A DNA stretch of 64,000 bases from Paraburkholderia sp. SOS3 (GTDB taxonomy: Bacteria; Pseudomonadota; Gammaproteobacteria; Burkholderiales; Burkholderiaceae), in contig NZ_CP018811.1 in the NCBI RefSeq assembly GCF_001922345.1, positions 2,046,001 through 2,110,000 of the forward strand. Direction: 5' to 3'. Positions 8,105-18,832 of this stretch are shown here, in pieces (within the stretch, counting starts at the first letter, position 1; each line of letters opens with the position of its first letter). The notes below the pieces were generated by a model. It ran no database searches, was not told where the DNA came from, and saw only the letters and a list, made by a program, of their open reading frames with translations. The position numbers and the translations under genes were made by a program.

Positions 8105-10915
8105 TCAGCGCTGCGTGTCCGGCGCCGCGGCCAGCTCATGTAACTCGTAAAGCAGATCGAGCGCCTCGCGCGGACGCAGCTCGTTCGGATCGATCGCGCG
8201 CAAGCGCTCGACGAGCGCATCGGCGAGCGGGTCGGCCGGTACGGGCGCGGCATTGCCGTGACGGTCGTCGCGATAGCCGTCGTAAGCGTCGTCGTCCGCA
8301 TCCTCGACCATCGATGGCGGCGCGAACAGATCGAGCTGCGGCGCGGGCTGCGCGGCCGACTGCTGTTCGAGATGCGCAAGATGTTTGCGCGCCGCGCGAA
8401 TGACCGCCGACGGAACGCCCGCGAGTTGCGCAACCTGCAAGCCGTAGCTCTGGTTCGCCGGCCCCTCGTTGACCGCATGCAGGAACACGATGCCGTGCCC
8501 ATGCTCGACCGCCGACAGATGCACGTTGGCTGCCTGGGGGAACTCCGCGGGCAGTTGCGTGAGCTCGAAGTAGTGCGTTGCGAAAAGCGTATGGCAGCCG
8601 TTATGCGCAAGCAGATGCCGTGCGATCGCCCATGCGAGCGCGAGGCCGTCGAAGGTCGACGTGCCGCGGCCGATTTCATCCATCAGCACGAGGCTTTGCG
8701 GCGTTGCGTCGTTGAGGATCGCGGCCGCTTCGGTCATCTCGACCATAAACGTCGAGCGGCCGCCGGCGAGATCGTCGGCCGCGCCGATGCGCGTGAAGAT
8801 GCGGTCGATCGGGCCGAACGATGCGCGCCGCGCGGGCACGTAGCTGCCCACATAGGCCATCAGCGCGATCAACGCGGTTTGCCGCATGAACGTCGACTTG
8901 CCGCCCATGTTCGGACCGGTGATGAGCAGCAGCTTGCGCTCGGCGCTCAATCGACAGTCGTTGGCGATGAACTGCTCGACCTGCGCTTCGACGACCGGAT
9001 GCCGGCCTTGCTCGATCTCGATGCCGCCTGCCGGCGTGAACAACGGCGCGACCCAGTCGAGCTCGCGGGCGCGCTCCGCGAAGGCGACGAGCAGATCGAG
9101 TTCGGCGAGCGCGCCGGCGACGCGCTGGCAATCGGCGATAAACGGCAGCAGCGCTTGCAGCAGTGCGTCGTAGAGCGACTTCTCGCGTGCGAGCGCGCGT
9201 TCCTGCGCGGATAGCGCCTTGTCTTCGAATGTTTTGAGCTCGGGCGTGATGTAGCGCTCGGCGTTTTTCAGCGTCTGACGGCGGCGATAGTCGTCAGGCA
9301 CCTTGTCGGTCTGGCCGCGCGTGACTTCGATATAGAAGCCGTGCACCTTGTTGTACTCGACGCGCAGGTTGCCGATGCCCGTGCGCGCGCGTTCGCGCGT
9401 TTCGAGGTCGATCAGGAACTGGCCGCAGTTCTCCGAAATATCGCGCAATTCGTCGAGTTCCGCATCGTAGCCGCGCGCGATCACGCCGCCGTCGCGAATC
9501 ATGGCCGCGGGTTCCGCTGCGACCGCGCGCGACAGCAGTTCGACGCATTGAGCCGGCGGTTCGAGCGACGCATCGAGGCGCGCGAGCGAATCCGCATGGG
9601 CGGCGACAGCGGCGAGTTGCGTGCGCAGTTCGGGCAGCGCGATAAACGTATCGCGCAGGCTCGACAGATCGCGCGGCCGCGCCGACAGCAACGCGAGCCG
9701 CCCGGTGATGCGTTCGATGTCGGAGATCTGCCGTAACGCGCCGCGCAACGTATCGATGCTGGTCGAAGGGTTCAGCTGCGCGGATGCATCGAGCAGTGCG
9801 CCGATCGCCTGCTGACGCCCCTGCGCATACGACGCGTCGCGCGGCGGGTGATGGATCCAGTGCCGCAGCAGGCGGCTGCCCATCGTCGTGCAGCAGGTGT
9901 CGAGCAATGAACAGAGCGTCGGCGATTCGGTGCCGCGCAGCGTTTCGGTCAGTTCGAGGTTGCGCCGCGTCGCCGGATCGAGACCGATGTATTCGGATTC
10001 GAGCTCGACCTTGAGGCTGCGCACATGCCGAAGCTGCTGGCCTTGCGTAGCCGCCGCGTAAAGCAGCAAGGCGCCGGCTGCGCCACACGCGCAGGTCAGC
10101 GTCTGCGCACCGAAGCCGTCGAGGCTCGCGACGTCGAGCTGATCGCACAGACGCTGCTTGCCCGATGCGATATCGAAATGCCAGCCCGGCACGCGCGTGA
10201 GCGCGCCGCTGCCGCTGCCGCTTGCGGGCGGTGTCCAGGCGTTGGCGTCCGGCGTCGACACGTCGGCGACGAGAATCTCGGCCGGGCGGATGCGTTCGAG
10301 CGCGGCCGCGACGCCGTCGGGCGGAATCTCGGCGAGACGCAGCGCGCCACTCGCGAGATTGAGCCACGCGAGGCCGACCGATGTCACGACGCCGCGCCGG
10401 TTGTGCGCGACGCAGGTGGCCATCAGGTAGACATCGCTCTTGTCCGACAGCAGCGCCGCGTCGGTCAGCGTGCCGGGCGTGACGACGCGCACGACTTTGC
10501 GCTCGACCGGCCCCTTCGACGTGGCCGGGTCGCCGATCTGCTCGCAGATCGCGACCGATTCGCCGAGCTTGACGAGCTTCGCGAGATATTGTTCGACCGC
10601 GTGATGCGGTACGCCCGCCATCTTGATCGGCGTGCCGGCCGATGCGCCGCGCTGCGTAAGCGTGAGGTCGAGCAGTCGCGCCGCTTTTTCGGCGTCGTCG
10701 AAGAAGAGCTCGTAGAAGTCGCCCATCCGGTAGAACACGAGCGTGCCCGGGTGCTCGCCTTTGATGCGCAGGTACTGCTGCATCATCGGCGTATGCGCCG
10801 CGTCCGGCGCGCGAGCGGCGGCCGCCGCGGCGGTCACGGTGGCCGCGGTGTCGTCAACGCCTCCAGGCGCTGCGGATGCGCGAGGTGCTTCGTCGGCTGC
10901 GATTTGAATGCCCAT
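8105..10915 (-). CDS. mutS: DNA mismatch repair ATPase MutS
   Basis: Recognises mispairs and starts MutL/MutH-type repair. The mismatch-reading Phe-x-Glu is in GDFYEL at residues 65-70 (Phe67, Glu69). Core and clamp domains follow. The ABC-type ATPase has Walker [11 protein letters not shown] near 665 and [12 protein letters not shown] as Walker B/signature. About 40 Ala-rich residues precede the [13 protein letters not shown] start shared by the family; similar extensions are usual in Burkholderia. The chosen ATG has AAGG directly against it rather than spaced, so the internal MM at 44-45 remains a possible start. Downstream lies the phosphoesterase gene. Confidence 0.95.
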   Translation of the reverse strand: MGIQIAADEAPRASAAPGGVDDTAATVTAAAAAARAPDAAHTPMMQQYLRIKGEHPGTLVFYRMGDFYELFFDDAEKAARLLDLTLTQRGASAGTPIKMAGVPHHAVEQYLAKLVKLGESVAICEQIGDPATSKGPVERKVVRVVTPGTLTDAALLSDKSDVYLMATCVAHNRRGVVTSVGLAWLNLASGALRLAEIPPDGVAAALERIRPAEILVADVSTPDANAWTPPASGSGSGALTRVPGWHFDIASGKQRLCDQLDVASLDGFGAQTLTCACGAAGALLLYAAATQGQQLRHVRSLKVELESEYIGLDPATRRNLELTETLRGTESPTLCSLLDTCCTTMGSRLLRHWIHHPPRDASYAQGRQQAIGALLDASAQLNPSTSIDTLRGALRQISDIERITGRLALLSARPRDLSSLRDTFIALPELRTQLAAVAAHADSLARLDASLEPPAQCVELLSRAVAAEPAAMIRDGGVIARGYDAELDELRDISENCGQFLIDLETRERARTGIGNLRVEYNKVHGFYIEVTRGQTDKVPDDYRRRQTLKNAERYITPELKTFEDKALSAQERALAREKSLYDALLQALLPFIADCQRVAGALAELDLLVAFAERARELDWVAPLFTPAGGIEIEQGRHPVVEAQVEQFIANDCRLSAERKLLLITGPNMGGKSTFMRQTALIALMAYVGSYVPARRASFGPIDRIFTRIGAADDLAGGRSTFMVEMTEAAAILNDATPQSLVLMDEIGRGTSTFDGLALAWAIARHLLAHNGCHTLFATHYFELTQLPAEFPQAANVHLSAVEHGHGIVFLHAVNEGPANQSYGLQVAQLAGVPSAVIRAARKHLAHLEQQSAAQPAPQLDLFAPPSMVEDADDDAYDGYRDDRHGNAAPVPADPLADALVERLRAIDPNELRPREALDLLYELHELAAAPDTQR

Positions 10916-11015
10916 CCTTGATGTCTTGAATGCGTTGCGGTTCAGGCCGAGAGTTTAACCCTTCGGCAGCGCGTGCGAACCCTGGCCGGACGGCCAGTTC
11001 ATCCGCACCGCCGCG

Positions 11016-12314
11016 TCACTTGCGAATCATCGCGCCGAGATCGGCCTTTTTCGCACTGGCGGCGGTATGCCGCATGGCGAGCCACATCAGCACCGTAATG
11101 AAAGCGCCGAACGTTGCGATGATCCACGGCACCGGCATTCCGGCCGTCAGCAGCAACGCGTACGCGCCAAGCATCAGCAGCACGGCGAGATTCTGGTTGA
11201 AGTTCTGTACGGCAATCGAGTGCCCGGCGGAGAGCAGCGTCGCGCCGCGATGCTGAAGCAACGCGTTCATCGGCACGATGAAGAAGCCCGACAACGCGCC
11301 CAGCAGAATCATCAACGGATAGGCAAGGATGATGTAAACCGGTGCGAAGATCGAGCCGACGCGCAAGCCGGCTCCGGGCGGAAAAAGCCCCTTGCTGTAG
11401 AACGCCATCGCCACCGCGACGACGCCCGCGACGATGCCTACCGGCAGCACGCGCAGCGATCCGCGCAACGGAATCCACGCGGCGGCGGCCGCGGCGCCAA
11501 GCGCGATGCCGATGCCGGCGACGCCCTGAATCACCGCGCCTTTCGATAGCGACAGGCCGAGATTCACGTCGGCCCACTTCAGCACGAGCAATTGCAGCGT
11601 AACCGCGCTGCCCCACATCAGCGTCGTGACCCAGAGTGCAATGCGGGCGAGCCGGTCGAGCCACAGCACGTTGAAGCAGCGGACGAATTCGCCGACCAGC
11701 TTGCCCGGCTCGTGCAGCCTGTTTGCGTAGCGCGCGCCGGTGTCGGGAATGCCGACGTTGAGCGCCGCCGCGCTCGCATAGGTCAGCATGACGACGAGCA
11801 TCGCGAGGTTCGCGGCGGTGTCGATGAACGGCAGATGCGCGTGCGCGACAAAATGCGCCGCATAGGTGCTGATCAGCGCGCCGCCGATCACCGTGCCGAC
11901 GATGGTCGACAGCACGGTAGCCGATTCGAGCCATGCATTCGCCACGACGAGCCGTTCGGCCGGCAGCAGCTCGGTCAGAATGCCGTACTTCGCCGGCGAA
12001 TACGCGGCGGCGCCGAGGCCGACGACCGCATACGCGACCATCGGATGGACGCTGAAAATCATCAGCAGACAGCCGGCGGCTTTCAATGCGTTTGCGATGA
12101 ACATCACGTAGCGCTTTTGCAGCGCGTCGGCGAACGCGCCGACGAACGGCGCGAGCAGCACGTACGACACCGTGAAGAGGATCTGCAGCAGCGGCGTGAC
12201 CCAGGCCGGCGAACGGATGATCGTGAGCCGCTCGATCGCCGCGATCAGAATCGCATTGTCCGCGAGCGACGAAACGAATTGCGCGGCGATGATCGTGTAG
12301 AAGCCTTTTTTCAT
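11016..12314 (-). CDS. lplT: Lysophospholipid transporter LplT (MFS)
   Basis: Inner-membrane flippase of the major facilitator family that moves lysophospholipids inward for reacylation. The N terminus (KKGFYTIIAAQFVSSLADNAILIAAIE) is typical of LplT, and about 12 hydrophobic segments follow, with the loop-2/3 motif FADALQKRYVMF. The length of 432 fits the family. In many bacteria it pairs with an acyltransferase (Aas); none is adjacent here. The ATG at 12314 is the only good start. Confidence 0.87.
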   Translation of the reverse strand: MKKGFYTIIAAQFVSSLADNAILIAAIERLTIIRSPAWVTPLLQILFTVSYVLLAPFVGAFADALQKRYVMFIANALKAAGCLLMIFSVHPMVAYAVVGLGAAAYSPAKYGILTELLPAERLVVANAWLESATVLSTIVGTVIGGALISTYAAHFVAHAHLPFIDTAANLAMLVVMLTYASAAALNVGIPDTGARYANRLHEPGKLVGEFVRCFNVLWLDRLARIALWVTTLMWGSAVTLQLLVLKWADVNLGLSLSKGAVIQGVAGIGIALGAAAAAAWIPLRGSLRVLPVGIVAGVVAVAMAFYSKGLFPPGAGLRVGSIFAPVYIILAYPLMILLGALSGFFIVPMNALLQHRGATLLSAGHSIAVQNFNQNLAVLLMLGAYALLLTAGMPVPWIIATFGAFITVLMWLAMRHTAASAKKADLGAMIRK

Positions 12315-12379
12315 GGACTCGACTGAACGTCAGCGCAGAAACGACAAGGCGGCCGAAGCCGCCTTTCCGTTGACCGGCG

Positions 12380-13183
12380 TTACGCCGCCTGCTGTCTCGT
12401 GCGGCTGTAGCGCGACAGGATCGGCACCATCTGCGCGTAGATCTTCGGATTCGCCGCGACGATCTCGTGCACGTGCAGGAAATCGGAATCGCCGGTGTAG
12501 TTACCGACGAGGCCGCCCGCTTCGGTCACGAGCAGGCTGCCCGCCGCCATGTCCCACGCATTGATGCCCTGCTCGAAGAAGCCGTCCATGCGGCCAGCCG
12601 CGACGTTCGCGAGATCGAGCGCCGCGGCGCCCGGACGGCGCAGGCCCGCGCAGGCTTCGGTCATTTCGCCGAACAGCGTCGTGTAGGCGCCGAGGCCGTT
12701 CTTGTCGCGAAACGGAAAGCCGGTGCCGATCAGCCCGTCGGCGAGGCGGTCGCGCCGGCCGACGCGGATGCGCCGGTCGTTCAGATAGGCGCCGCGGCCG
12801 CGCGATGCGGTGAAGAGATCGTTGCGCGTCGGGTCGTAGACGACGGCCTGCGTGACGATGCCTTTATGCGCGAGCGCAATCGACACGCAGTAGTACTGGA
12901 AACCGTGAATGAAATTCGTCGTGCCGTCGAGCGGATCGATGATCCACTGATACTCGGATTCGTTTTCGGATTGGCCCGATTCTTCGGCGAGGATCGCGTG
13001 ATCGGGGTAGGCGGTGGTCAGCGTTTCGATGATCGCCGCTTCGGACGCTTTGTCGACTTCCGTGACGAAATCATTGTGCTGCTTCTTCGAAACCTGGATC
13101 AGATCGAGATCGAGCGAGGCGCGATTGATGATCTGTCCGGCGCGGCGGGCGGCTTTGACCGCAATGTTGAGCATGGGATGCAT
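12380..13183 (-). CDS. suhB: Inositol-1-monophosphatase / SuhB
   Basis: Mg-dependent sugar phosphatase; in enterobacteria the same protein joins rRNA antitermination complexes. Metal-binding residues are visible: Glu67/Glu68 in LAEES, Asp83 and Asp86 in [12 protein letters not shown], and the C-terminal WDMAAG. Length 267 matches the family. The frame runs about 170 codons further upstream, but ATG 13183 ([16 protein letters not shown]) is the family start and has AAAGGA nine bases upstream. It is divergent from trmJ. Confidence 0.93.
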   Translation of the reverse strand: MHPMLNIAVKAARRAGQIINRASLDLDLIQVSKKQHNDFVTEVDKASEAAIIETLTTAYPDHAILAEESGQSENESEYQWIIDPLDGTTNFIHGFQYYCVSIALAHKGIVTQAVVYDPTRNDLFTASRGRGAYLNDRRIRVGRRDRLADGLIGTGFPFRDKNGLGAYTTLFGEMTEACAGLRRPGAAALDLANVAAGRMDGFFEQGINAWDMAAGSLLVTEAGGLVGNYTGDSDFLHVHEIVAANPKIYAQMVPILSRYSRTRQQAA

Positions 13184-13529
13184 GAGTCGGGATCCTTTTG
13201 CCGATGATGAATACGGCGAGCCAGGCACGGCGGCAGCGGACTGCCGCGCAACGGTCACCGCAGGTAGGGCAGAGCCGTTTTGCGAATGTTCCGTCGACGA
13301 AAACGAATTGGATAAGAGCGAGGCGCCGGGTTGCACCACGGCGCGCGAGTAGCGTGATTTTACCCGAGTCTTCCGCTTTCCGGCGTGCCGCAGCGGGCGC
13401 ACGGCGGCGCAAGCGCATCGGCACCCACGCAGCCGGTCAGGCCGCGGCGAACGGGCGCGCGACGCAAGCGTGGAAAGAGGGCGCGAGTTGGCGCTACCAT
13501 AGCTCTTCTTTCGTCTTCCGCTTCTTATC
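13184..13529. promoter_or_regulatory. Divergent suhB/trmJ spacer
   Basis: A 346-base spacer with no convincing gene. On the minus strand a TAAAAT box (13357-13362) could be the suhB -10. No clear trmJ promoter was found. Open frames crossing this stretch are 5' extensions of suhB or antisense to trmJ. Confidence 0.35.
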
Positions 13530-14420
13530 GTGGTCCGACCGCACGCCCCTTCGAACGCCCCGTCGAACGCCGCGGCGCACGCATCCCGTTCGCCAACCGC
13601 TTCTTGCGCAGCCGACGACGCCGCCAGCCCCATGTGCGGCGGCTTCACGTCCACGCGCTTCGTGCTCGTCGAGCCGAGCCATCCGGGCAACGTCGGCGCC
13701 GCGGCACGCGCGCTGAAAACGATGGGCTTCTCGCGGCTCGTGCTCGTCGCGCCGCGCGTCGCGAATGTGCAGAACGATCCGGAAGCGATCGCGATGGCAA
13801 GCGGCGCCGACGACGTGCTGGCGAGCGCGCACGTCGTGCCGACGCTTGCCGATGCGTTGTCGGGCGCGCAATGGTCGCTCGCCTTGACCGCGCGCTCGCG
13901 CGAATACGGGCCGCCTCAACTCGCGCCGCGCACCGCGGCGGCGCACGCGCGCGAACACGCGGCGCACGGCGATATTGCGCTCGTGTTCGGCAACGAGCGC
14001 ACGGGCCTGTTGAACGAAGACGTCGAACGCTGCAGCGCGCTCGCGCATATTCCCGCAAACCCCGCGTACAGTTCGTTGAATCTCGCGCAGGCCGTGCAGG
14101 TGCTGTCGTACGAACTGCGCATCGCGTATCAGGACGCGTCCGACAGCCCGTTGTCGGCCGGCGCTTCGACTTTCGCCGCAGGCAGTGCGGACGCGAGCGC
14201 GCGCGCGGCGAGCGATGAAGTCGAGCGTATGTTCGTGCATCTCGAGAATGCGTTGATCGCACTCGACTTCCTCGATCCCGCCAACCCGAAAAAGCTGATG
14301 TCGCGTCTGCGGCGGCTCTTTGCGCGCGCGGGGCTCGAGCGCGAGGAAGTCAACATCGTGCGCGGCATCGCGAAACATATCCTGCTGAAAGCTAAAGGAA
14401 GGGATAACGAAACGCCTTGA
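13530..14420 (+). CDS. trmJ: tRNA (cytidine/uridine-2'-O-)-methyltransferase TrmJ
   Basis: SPOUT-fold methyltransferase that modifies the 2'-O of nucleotide 32 in tRNAs. The start of the domain, [25 protein letters not shown], and the knot motifs [11 protein letters not shown] and [16 protein letters not shown] are clear. The C-terminal ~80 residues form the TrmJ-specific helical extension. Start is uncertain: GTG 13530 gives a 34-residue Ala/Ser/Pro-rich leader before ATG 13632 ([10 protein letters not shown]); neither has a good ribosome site. A low-complexity Ala/Ser insert lies between the SPOUT domain and the C-terminal helices. Confidence 0.9.
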   Translation: MVRPHAPSNAPSNAAAHASRSPTASCAADDAASPMCGGFTSTRFVLVEPSHPGNVGAAARALKTMGFSRLVLVAPRVANVQNDPEAIAMASGADDVLASAHVVPTLADALSGAQWSLALTARSREYGPPQLAPRTAAAHAREHAAHGDIALVFGNERTGLLNEDVERCSALAHIPANPAYSSLNLAQAVQVLSYELRIAYQDASDSPLSAGASTFAAGSADASARAASDEVERMFVHLENALIALDFLDPANPKKLMSRLRRLFARAGLEREEVNIVRGIAKHILLKAKGRDNETP

Positions 14421-14650
14421 GCGGCGCGCCGCAGGCGGGCCGCGCGTGCCGCGCGTGCCGACTGCAGGCAACGATGCGGTTCGACCTTGACGGCGGGATG
14501 GGCATCGGCAGATTCGCGCGAATCGACCTACAATCGCCGAAAGCGTCATAAGCAAAGCAGCCAGCGCGATATGTCGCGCGCCGCGGGTTATGCATCGCTT
14601 GTGCATGTTTAGCAGAACCATCCCCCGACACTTCCAGGACGGCGCCAGCC

Positions 14651-15454
14651 ATGTTCACGAGACTTCGCGAAGACATCGCCACGATCCGCGAGCGCGATCC
14701 CGCCGCGCGTAGCGCGTGGGAAGTGCTCACGTGCTACCCGGGCTTGCATGCGCTTCTACTGCATCGCTTGTCGCACGCGTGCTGGCGCGCGAAGCGCTAC
14801 TGGATCGCGCGCGTCGTCTCGCAGATCGGGCGCTTTCTGACCGGCATCGAGATCCACCCGGGCGCGACGGTCGGCCGGCGTGTGTTCATCGATCACGGCA
14901 TGGGCGTGGTGGTCGGCGAAACCGCGGTGATCGGCGACGACTGCACGATCTACCAGGGCGTGACGCTCGGCGGCACGTCGCTCACACGCGGCGCGAAGCG
15001 GCATCCGACGCTCGAACGCGGCGTGATCGTCGGCGCGGGCGCGAAGGTGCTCGGCGGTTTCACGATCGGTGCCGATGCGAAGATCGGCTCGAATGCGGTC
15101 GTCGTGAAGCCGGTGCCGGCGGGCGCGACCGCGGTCGGCAATCCCGCGCGCGTGATCGTGCCCGCGTCTGCTACGCGTGGGGCCGCCGACGCAGCGCAAC
15201 CCGCGGCCGCGCGTTCGGAGTTCTGCGCATACGGCATCACGCCGAATGCGGACGATCCGGTCTCGCTCGCGATTCACGGGCTCATCAATCACGCGGCAAA
15301 TCAGTCGCTGCGCATCGACGAAATCGTCGCCGCGCTCGAACGGCTCGGCGCGAGTCTCGAGGCGCTGCAGGGCGCCGATGCGGCGCTGTTCGATCTGAAG
15401 CGTTTGTCGGCGGCACTGGAGGGGAAGGTCGAGCCGGGTACGGAGCCGCACTGA
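14651..15454 (+). CDS. cysE: Serine O-acetyltransferase CysE
   Basis: Acetylates serine with acetyl-CoA, the first step of cysteine synthesis. It has an N-terminal helical part (to about residue 65) and a left-handed beta-helix of hexapeptide repeats with [26 protein letters not shown], split here as GIEIHPGAT and HGMGVVVGE, and IYQGVTLGG. About 90 residues follow the usual end, including an Ala-rich linker and a helical tail ([18 protein letters not shown]). This tail replaces the short C-terminal peptide that normally docks into cysteine synthase, so complex formation is doubtful. ATG 14651 follows a 230-base gap after trmJ. Confidence 0.9.
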   Translation: MFTRLREDIATIRERDPAARSAWEVLTCYPGLHALLLHRLSHACWRAKRYWIARVVSQIGRFLTGIEIHPGATVGRRVFIDHGMGVVVGETAVIGDDCTIYQGVTLGGTSLTRGAKRHPTLERGVIVGAGAKVLGGFTIGADAKIGSNAVVVKPVPAGATAVGNPARVIVPASATRGAADAAQPAAARSEFCAYGITPNADDPVSLAIHGLINHAANQSLRIDEIVAALERLGASLEALQGADAALFDLKRLSAALEGKVEPGTEPH

Positions 15455-15506
15455 CTGCATTGAAGCGACCCCACGCACCACGGCACGCGACGCGGGGCGA
15501 GACGGC

Positions 15507-16304
15507 TCAATCGAGCGGCAGCGCCCGAATTCCTTCCGCGTCGATGCGCAGATAACCGCCACGGCGTTCGCCGTGGTCGAGGTCCCAATCCGGCAGCACC
15601 CAGCGCGTGCCGCCCGCTTCGCGATGGCGGGCGGGACGGTGCGTATGGCCGTGGATGATCGTCGCCGTGCCGGTTTTCTTGAAGAGCGCCGCAATTCCCT
15701 GCCGGGTCACGTCGTAGCGCGGTGAAACGGGCCGCGCGCGGTTTTCGTCGCCCGTGCGGCGCATGCGCTCGGCGAGCGCCTTGCGCCATCGGTATGGCCA
15801 CAACAGAAAGAGCCACTGCGCAAAACGGTTGCGCGCGATGCGGCGAAAGCGCAGATAGCCGCGATCGTCGGTGCATTGGCCATCGCCATGCGCGAGCGCG
15901 ATGCGCGTGCCGAACGACGTGATCACGAACGGGTCTGGCAGCCAGATCGCGCCGGCCGCTTTCATGAAGCGCTTGCCCAGCAGGAAGTCGCGGTTGCCGT
16001 GCATCACGTAGAGCGCGATGCCGCGCTCCGACAGCGTATGCATCAGCGCGGCCATGCGTGCGGGAAACGGTTCGGCGAGCATGTCGTCGCCAATCCAGTA
16101 TTCGAACAGATCGCCGAGAATAAACACCGAATCGGCCTGCTCGGCGTTGACGCGGATGAAATGCTCGAACGCGGCCACCGTGCGCGGCATCGCCTCGGAC
16201 AGGTGCAGATCCGACAGGAAATAAAACGGACGTGCGGCGTGCGGACGCTTGCCCTCGCCGGGCACGCCCGCGGCGACGCTTCGCAGCGGCGTTTCTTGCA
16301 GCAT
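15507..16304 (-). CDS. lpxH: UDP-2,3-diacylglucosamine diphosphatase LpxH
   Basis: Peripheral inner-membrane enzyme of lipid A synthesis that releases UMP from UDP-2,3-diacylglucosamine. All calcineurin-fold motifs are intact: SDLHLS (Asp32, His34), GDLFEYWIGDD, HGNRDFLLG, AHGDGQCTDD and HGHTHRP. A basic, hydrophobic lid region (RFAQWLFLLWPYRWRKALAERMRR) follows the HGD motif. It is downstream of ppiB on the same strand, the pairing common in Burkholderiales, although a strong hairpin separates them. Confidence 0.94.
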   Translation of the reverse strand: MLQETPLRSVAAGVPGEGKRPHAARPFYFLSDLHLSEAMPRTVAAFEHFIRVNAEQADSVFILGDLFEYWIGDDMLAEPFPARMAALMHTLSERGIALYVMHGNRDFLLGKRFMKAAGAIWLPDPFVITSFGTRIALAHGDGQCTDDRGYLRFRRIARNRFAQWLFLLWPYRWRKALAERMRRTGDENRARPVSPRYDVTRQGIAALFKKTGTATIIHGHTHRPARHREAGGTRWVLPDWDLDHGERRGGYLRIDAEGIRALPLD

Positions 16305-16377
16305 CGACGGTATTTTCTGTTGATTGCTCGTTTTGCGATTATGGAATAGCTGCAGCCGCCCGGCGGATCATGACGAC

Positions 16378-16411
16378 AGGCGTATCGCCGTTATCGAACG
16401 GCGATACGCCT
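16378..16411 (-). terminator. Strong hairpin immediately 3' of ppiB
   Basis: A perfect 15-bp stem (AGGCGTATCGCCGTT with its complement) around an ATCG loop starts eight bases past the ppiB stop. On the minus strand no U-run follows, so it may stop transcription inefficiently or stabilise the ppiB transcript end before lpxH. Confidence 0.6.
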
Positions 16412-16418
16412 CGTACGG

Positions 16419-16913
16419 CTATTCGACCACGACGGCCTTCTCGATGACTACGTCGTCGACGGGCACGTCCTGGTGAAAGCCCTTCGAACCCGTTTTCACC
16501 TTGCGGATGTTGTCGATGACATCGAGGCCATCGACGACCTTGCCGAACACCGCATAGCCCCAGCCTTGCGGCGTCGGCGACGAATGGTTGAGGAAGTCGT
16601 TGTCGTTGACGTTGATGAAGAACTGCGCGGTGGCCGAATGCGGGTCGTTCGTGCGGGCCATCGCAACCGAGCCCTTCACGTTCTTGAGGCCATTGTTCGC
16701 TTCGTTGTCGATCGGCGCCTGCGTTGTCTTCTGCTTCATGCCGGGTTCGAAACCGCCGCCCTGGATCATGAAGCCGTCGATCACACGATGAAACACCGTG
16801 TTGTCGTAGTGGCCGGCCTTCACGTAGTTGAGGAAATTCTCGACCGTCTTCGGCGCTTTGTCCGCGTCGAGTTCGAGCTTGATGACGCCGTGGTTCGTAT
16901 GCAGTTCAACCAT
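16419..16913 (-). CDS. ppiB: Cytoplasmic peptidyl-prolyl isomerase (cyclophilin)
   Basis: Compact 164-residue cyclophilin without signal peptide. The active-site pattern is present in [15 protein letters not shown] and in [26 protein letters not shown] is the family start, and AAGGA lies seven bases upstream of ATG 16913. The frame stays open upstream through a 12-bp tandem repeat, so an annotation starting further 5' would add an artificial SPAH-repeat leader. It lies 115 bases after ppiA on the same strand. Confidence 0.93.
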   Translation of the reverse strand: MVELHTNHGVIKLELDADKAPKTVENFLNYVKAGHYDNTVFHRVIDGFMIQGGGFEPGMKQKTTQAPIDNEANNGLKNVKGSVAMARTNDPHSATAQFFINVNDNDFLNHSSPTPQGWGYAVFGKVVDGLDVIDNIRKVKTGSKGFHQDVPVDDVVIEKAVVVE

Positions 16914-16930
16914 GATGGATTCCTTGATCT

Positions 16931-16987
16931 GAGCGGGTGAATGAGCGGGTGAATGAGCGGGTGAATGAGCGGGTGAATGAGCGGGTG
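16931..16987. repeat. 12-bp tandem repeat between ppiA and ppiB
   Basis: Four full copies of GAGCGGGTGAAT plus a partial fifth copy. It lies 40 bases beyond the ppiA stop and in the ppiB leader. Copies are identical, so length variation between strains is likely. Confidence 0.95.
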
Positions 16988-17027
16988 GGCAGCGACAGGC
17001 CCGCAAGAAGCGCGCCCTCCCAGATTA

Positions 17028-17609
17028 CTACTTGCTGACCACCGTCGCCGACTCGATCACGATCGGCTTTTGCGGCACATCGCTCATGGGGCCGCGCGTG
17101 GTGGTCGGGGTGCCTTCGATTTTCTTCACGACGTCCATGCCCGACGTGACCTTGCCGAACACGGCGTAGCCGTTGCCGTCGGGATTCGGATAGTCGAGAT
17201 TCGCGTTGTCGACGGTGTTGATGAAGAATTGCGCGGTGGCCGAATTCGGATCGCCCGTGCGCGCCATCGCGATGGTGCCGGTCACGTTCTTGAGACCATT
17301 GCGGCTTTCGAGCGGAATCGGCGCGCGCGTCGGTTTTTCGGCGAAGCTCGTCGTGTAGCCGCCGCCCTGGATCATGAAGCCCGGAATCACACGATGGAAA
17401 ATCGTGCCGTTGTACTGGCCGGACTTCACGTAGTCGAGGAAATTGGCGACCGTCTTCGGCGCTTTCTCGGGATACAGTTCGACGCGAATATCGCCATCCG
17501 AGGTCTTGAAGAGGACAGACGGATGCGCGGTTTGCGCTGCGGACTGTGCGAACGCGGGTGCGTTCGCGACGAGGGCGGCGCTGCCGAGCGCCAGCAACAA
17601 GCGTTTCAT
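17028..17609 (-). CDS. ppiA: Periplasmic peptidyl-prolyl isomerase (cyclophilin)
   Basis: Cyclophilin with a cleavable signal peptide (cut after ANAPAFA), so it acts in the periplasm. The core carries [38 protein letters not shown] and [15 protein letters not shown]. It is a paralogue of the cytoplasmic enzyme encoded just downstream, the same pair seen in other Burkholderia genomes. ATG 17609 has GAGGAACTCC upstream. Confidence 0.93.
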   Translation of the reverse strand: MKRLLLALGSAALVANAPAFAQSAAQTAHPSVLFKTSDGDIRVELYPEKAPKTVANFLDYVKSGQYNGTIFHRVIPGFMIQGGGYTTSFAEKPTRAPIPLESRNGLKNVTGTIAMARTGDPNSATAQFFINTVDNANLDYPNPDGNGYAVFGKVTSGMDVVKKIEGTPTTTRGPMSDVPQKPIVIESATVVSK

Positions 17610-17741
17610 GGAGTTCCTCGGGTTAGGGGAAAAACGCGGGATGAACGCGCAAAGGAGGCACGAAAAAGTGCACGAAAAACGCGTACGAAAGAGCGTGGAA
17701 AGAGCGCAGCACAGGCGCGCCCATCAGTCGACGCGCATCGC

Positions 17742-18461
17742 TCACCGCGGCGGCGCGACGTACGGCGGAATGGCAAGCGAACCGCTCGTCGGGCCGCCGA
17801 ACTGGAACGAGGGCGTCTCCACGATGTTCGATGTGGCGCGCGTCGTGTAATCCGATTCGGACGGCGTGGCGCGCGTCGCCGCGCGCTTCGGCGGCGACAC
17901 GATCTTCTCGATGTCCGCAAGACGCTGTTGCGTCGTGCCGGTCGCCGCGCCGAGGCTCTGCGCGCGTCGATAGGCCTGGTCGGCCATACGCAGATAGAGG
18001 TCGCCGAGATTCGCGTATGCGAGGCCGTAGCCGGGATTCGCCTTGGTTGCCGTTTCGAGCGCGGCGCGCGCGTCGCCGTAGCGGCCCTGCTTCGCATAGA
18101 GCGCGGCAAGATTGTTGTACGGCTCGGGCAATTCGGGGTACATCTCGGTCAGTTCGGTGAACGCGGCGATCGCGTCGTCGATGCGATTCATGCGCGCGAG
18201 CACGGTGGCCCGCTTGAACTTCGCCTGCGCGTCACGCGGATTCTGCGCGATGCGCGCATTGAGTTCCGCGAGCGCTGCGCTCCAGTTCTTTTGCGTGATC
18301 GATGCGTCGGCTTCCGGTGTTGCGTCGCGTGTGGCCGGAGCGTGCGATACGACATCGCTTTTTTGTGCATACGCGCTCGTGCCGGGCGCGATCAGCAACG
18401 CCAATGCAAAGAGTGCCGCAATGTGCGCGACGCCTCGTGCGCGGCCGCTGGAAGATTTCAT
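17742..18461 (-). CDS. Exported TPR-repeat protein
   Basis: A signal peptide ends at TSAYA before Gln. Two to three tetratricopeptide repeats follow between residues ~55 and 160 (for example AQAKFKRATVLARMNRIDDAI and PYNNLAALYAKQGRYGDAR, each within one repeat). The C-terminal ~60 residues are Ser/Thr/Pro-rich and probably disordered. TPR proteins in this place usually act as scaffolds for periplasmic complexes; no partner is visible. It is upstream of ppiA on the same strand and may be cotranscribed (132-base gap). Confidence 0.82.
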   Translation of the reverse strand: MKSSSGRARGVAHIAALFALALLIAPGTSAYAQKSDVVSHAPATRDATPEADASITQKNWSAALAELNARIAQNPRDAQAKFKRATVLARMNRIDDAIAAFTELTEMYPELPEPYNNLAALYAKQGRYGDARAALETATKANPGYGLAYANLGDLYLRMADQAYRRAQSLGAATGTTQQRLADIEKIVSPPKRAATRATPSESDYTTRATSNIVETPSFQFGGPTSGSLAIPPYVAPPR

Positions 18462-18832
18462 AAGGAAGAGGTCTGGATGTTATACTCCGACCCATTCTAA
18501 CAAAAGGTCTGCGCGTTTTCGTCGCGTGTTTCGTCGAACCACAGACTGTCTTTCGCCACTCGTGGTCGTCTCCGCTTTGATGGCAGTGTGATCGCCGCAC
18601 CAGGTGCGCGATCGGTTTCCGAAGAATCCGTGCCGGGCGAGTGTTGTGTCGTGGAGGCTTGCCCGCCTGCTTTCATCCGGTCTCCGGTCACACCGCCGAT
18701 CATGTCGTCGCACCATGTGTCCGCTACCGCCATAATCAGTCGCATGTGCGGTTCATCGCATGGGTTCATCGCCTTCTGGCGCGGCATGAACGAGCACAAC
18801 GCGGATTTCTTTCGGCCCACGCATCGTTCTCT
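18462..18832. promoter_or_regulatory. Divergent TPR/cysS spacer
   Basis: A 371-base spacer. On the minus strand it holds TAGAAT and TATAAC boxes near 18480-18502 that could be -10 elements for the TPR gene. The open frame running into cysS from 18641 lacks a ribosome site and has atypical composition, so it is not called. Confidence 0.35.
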
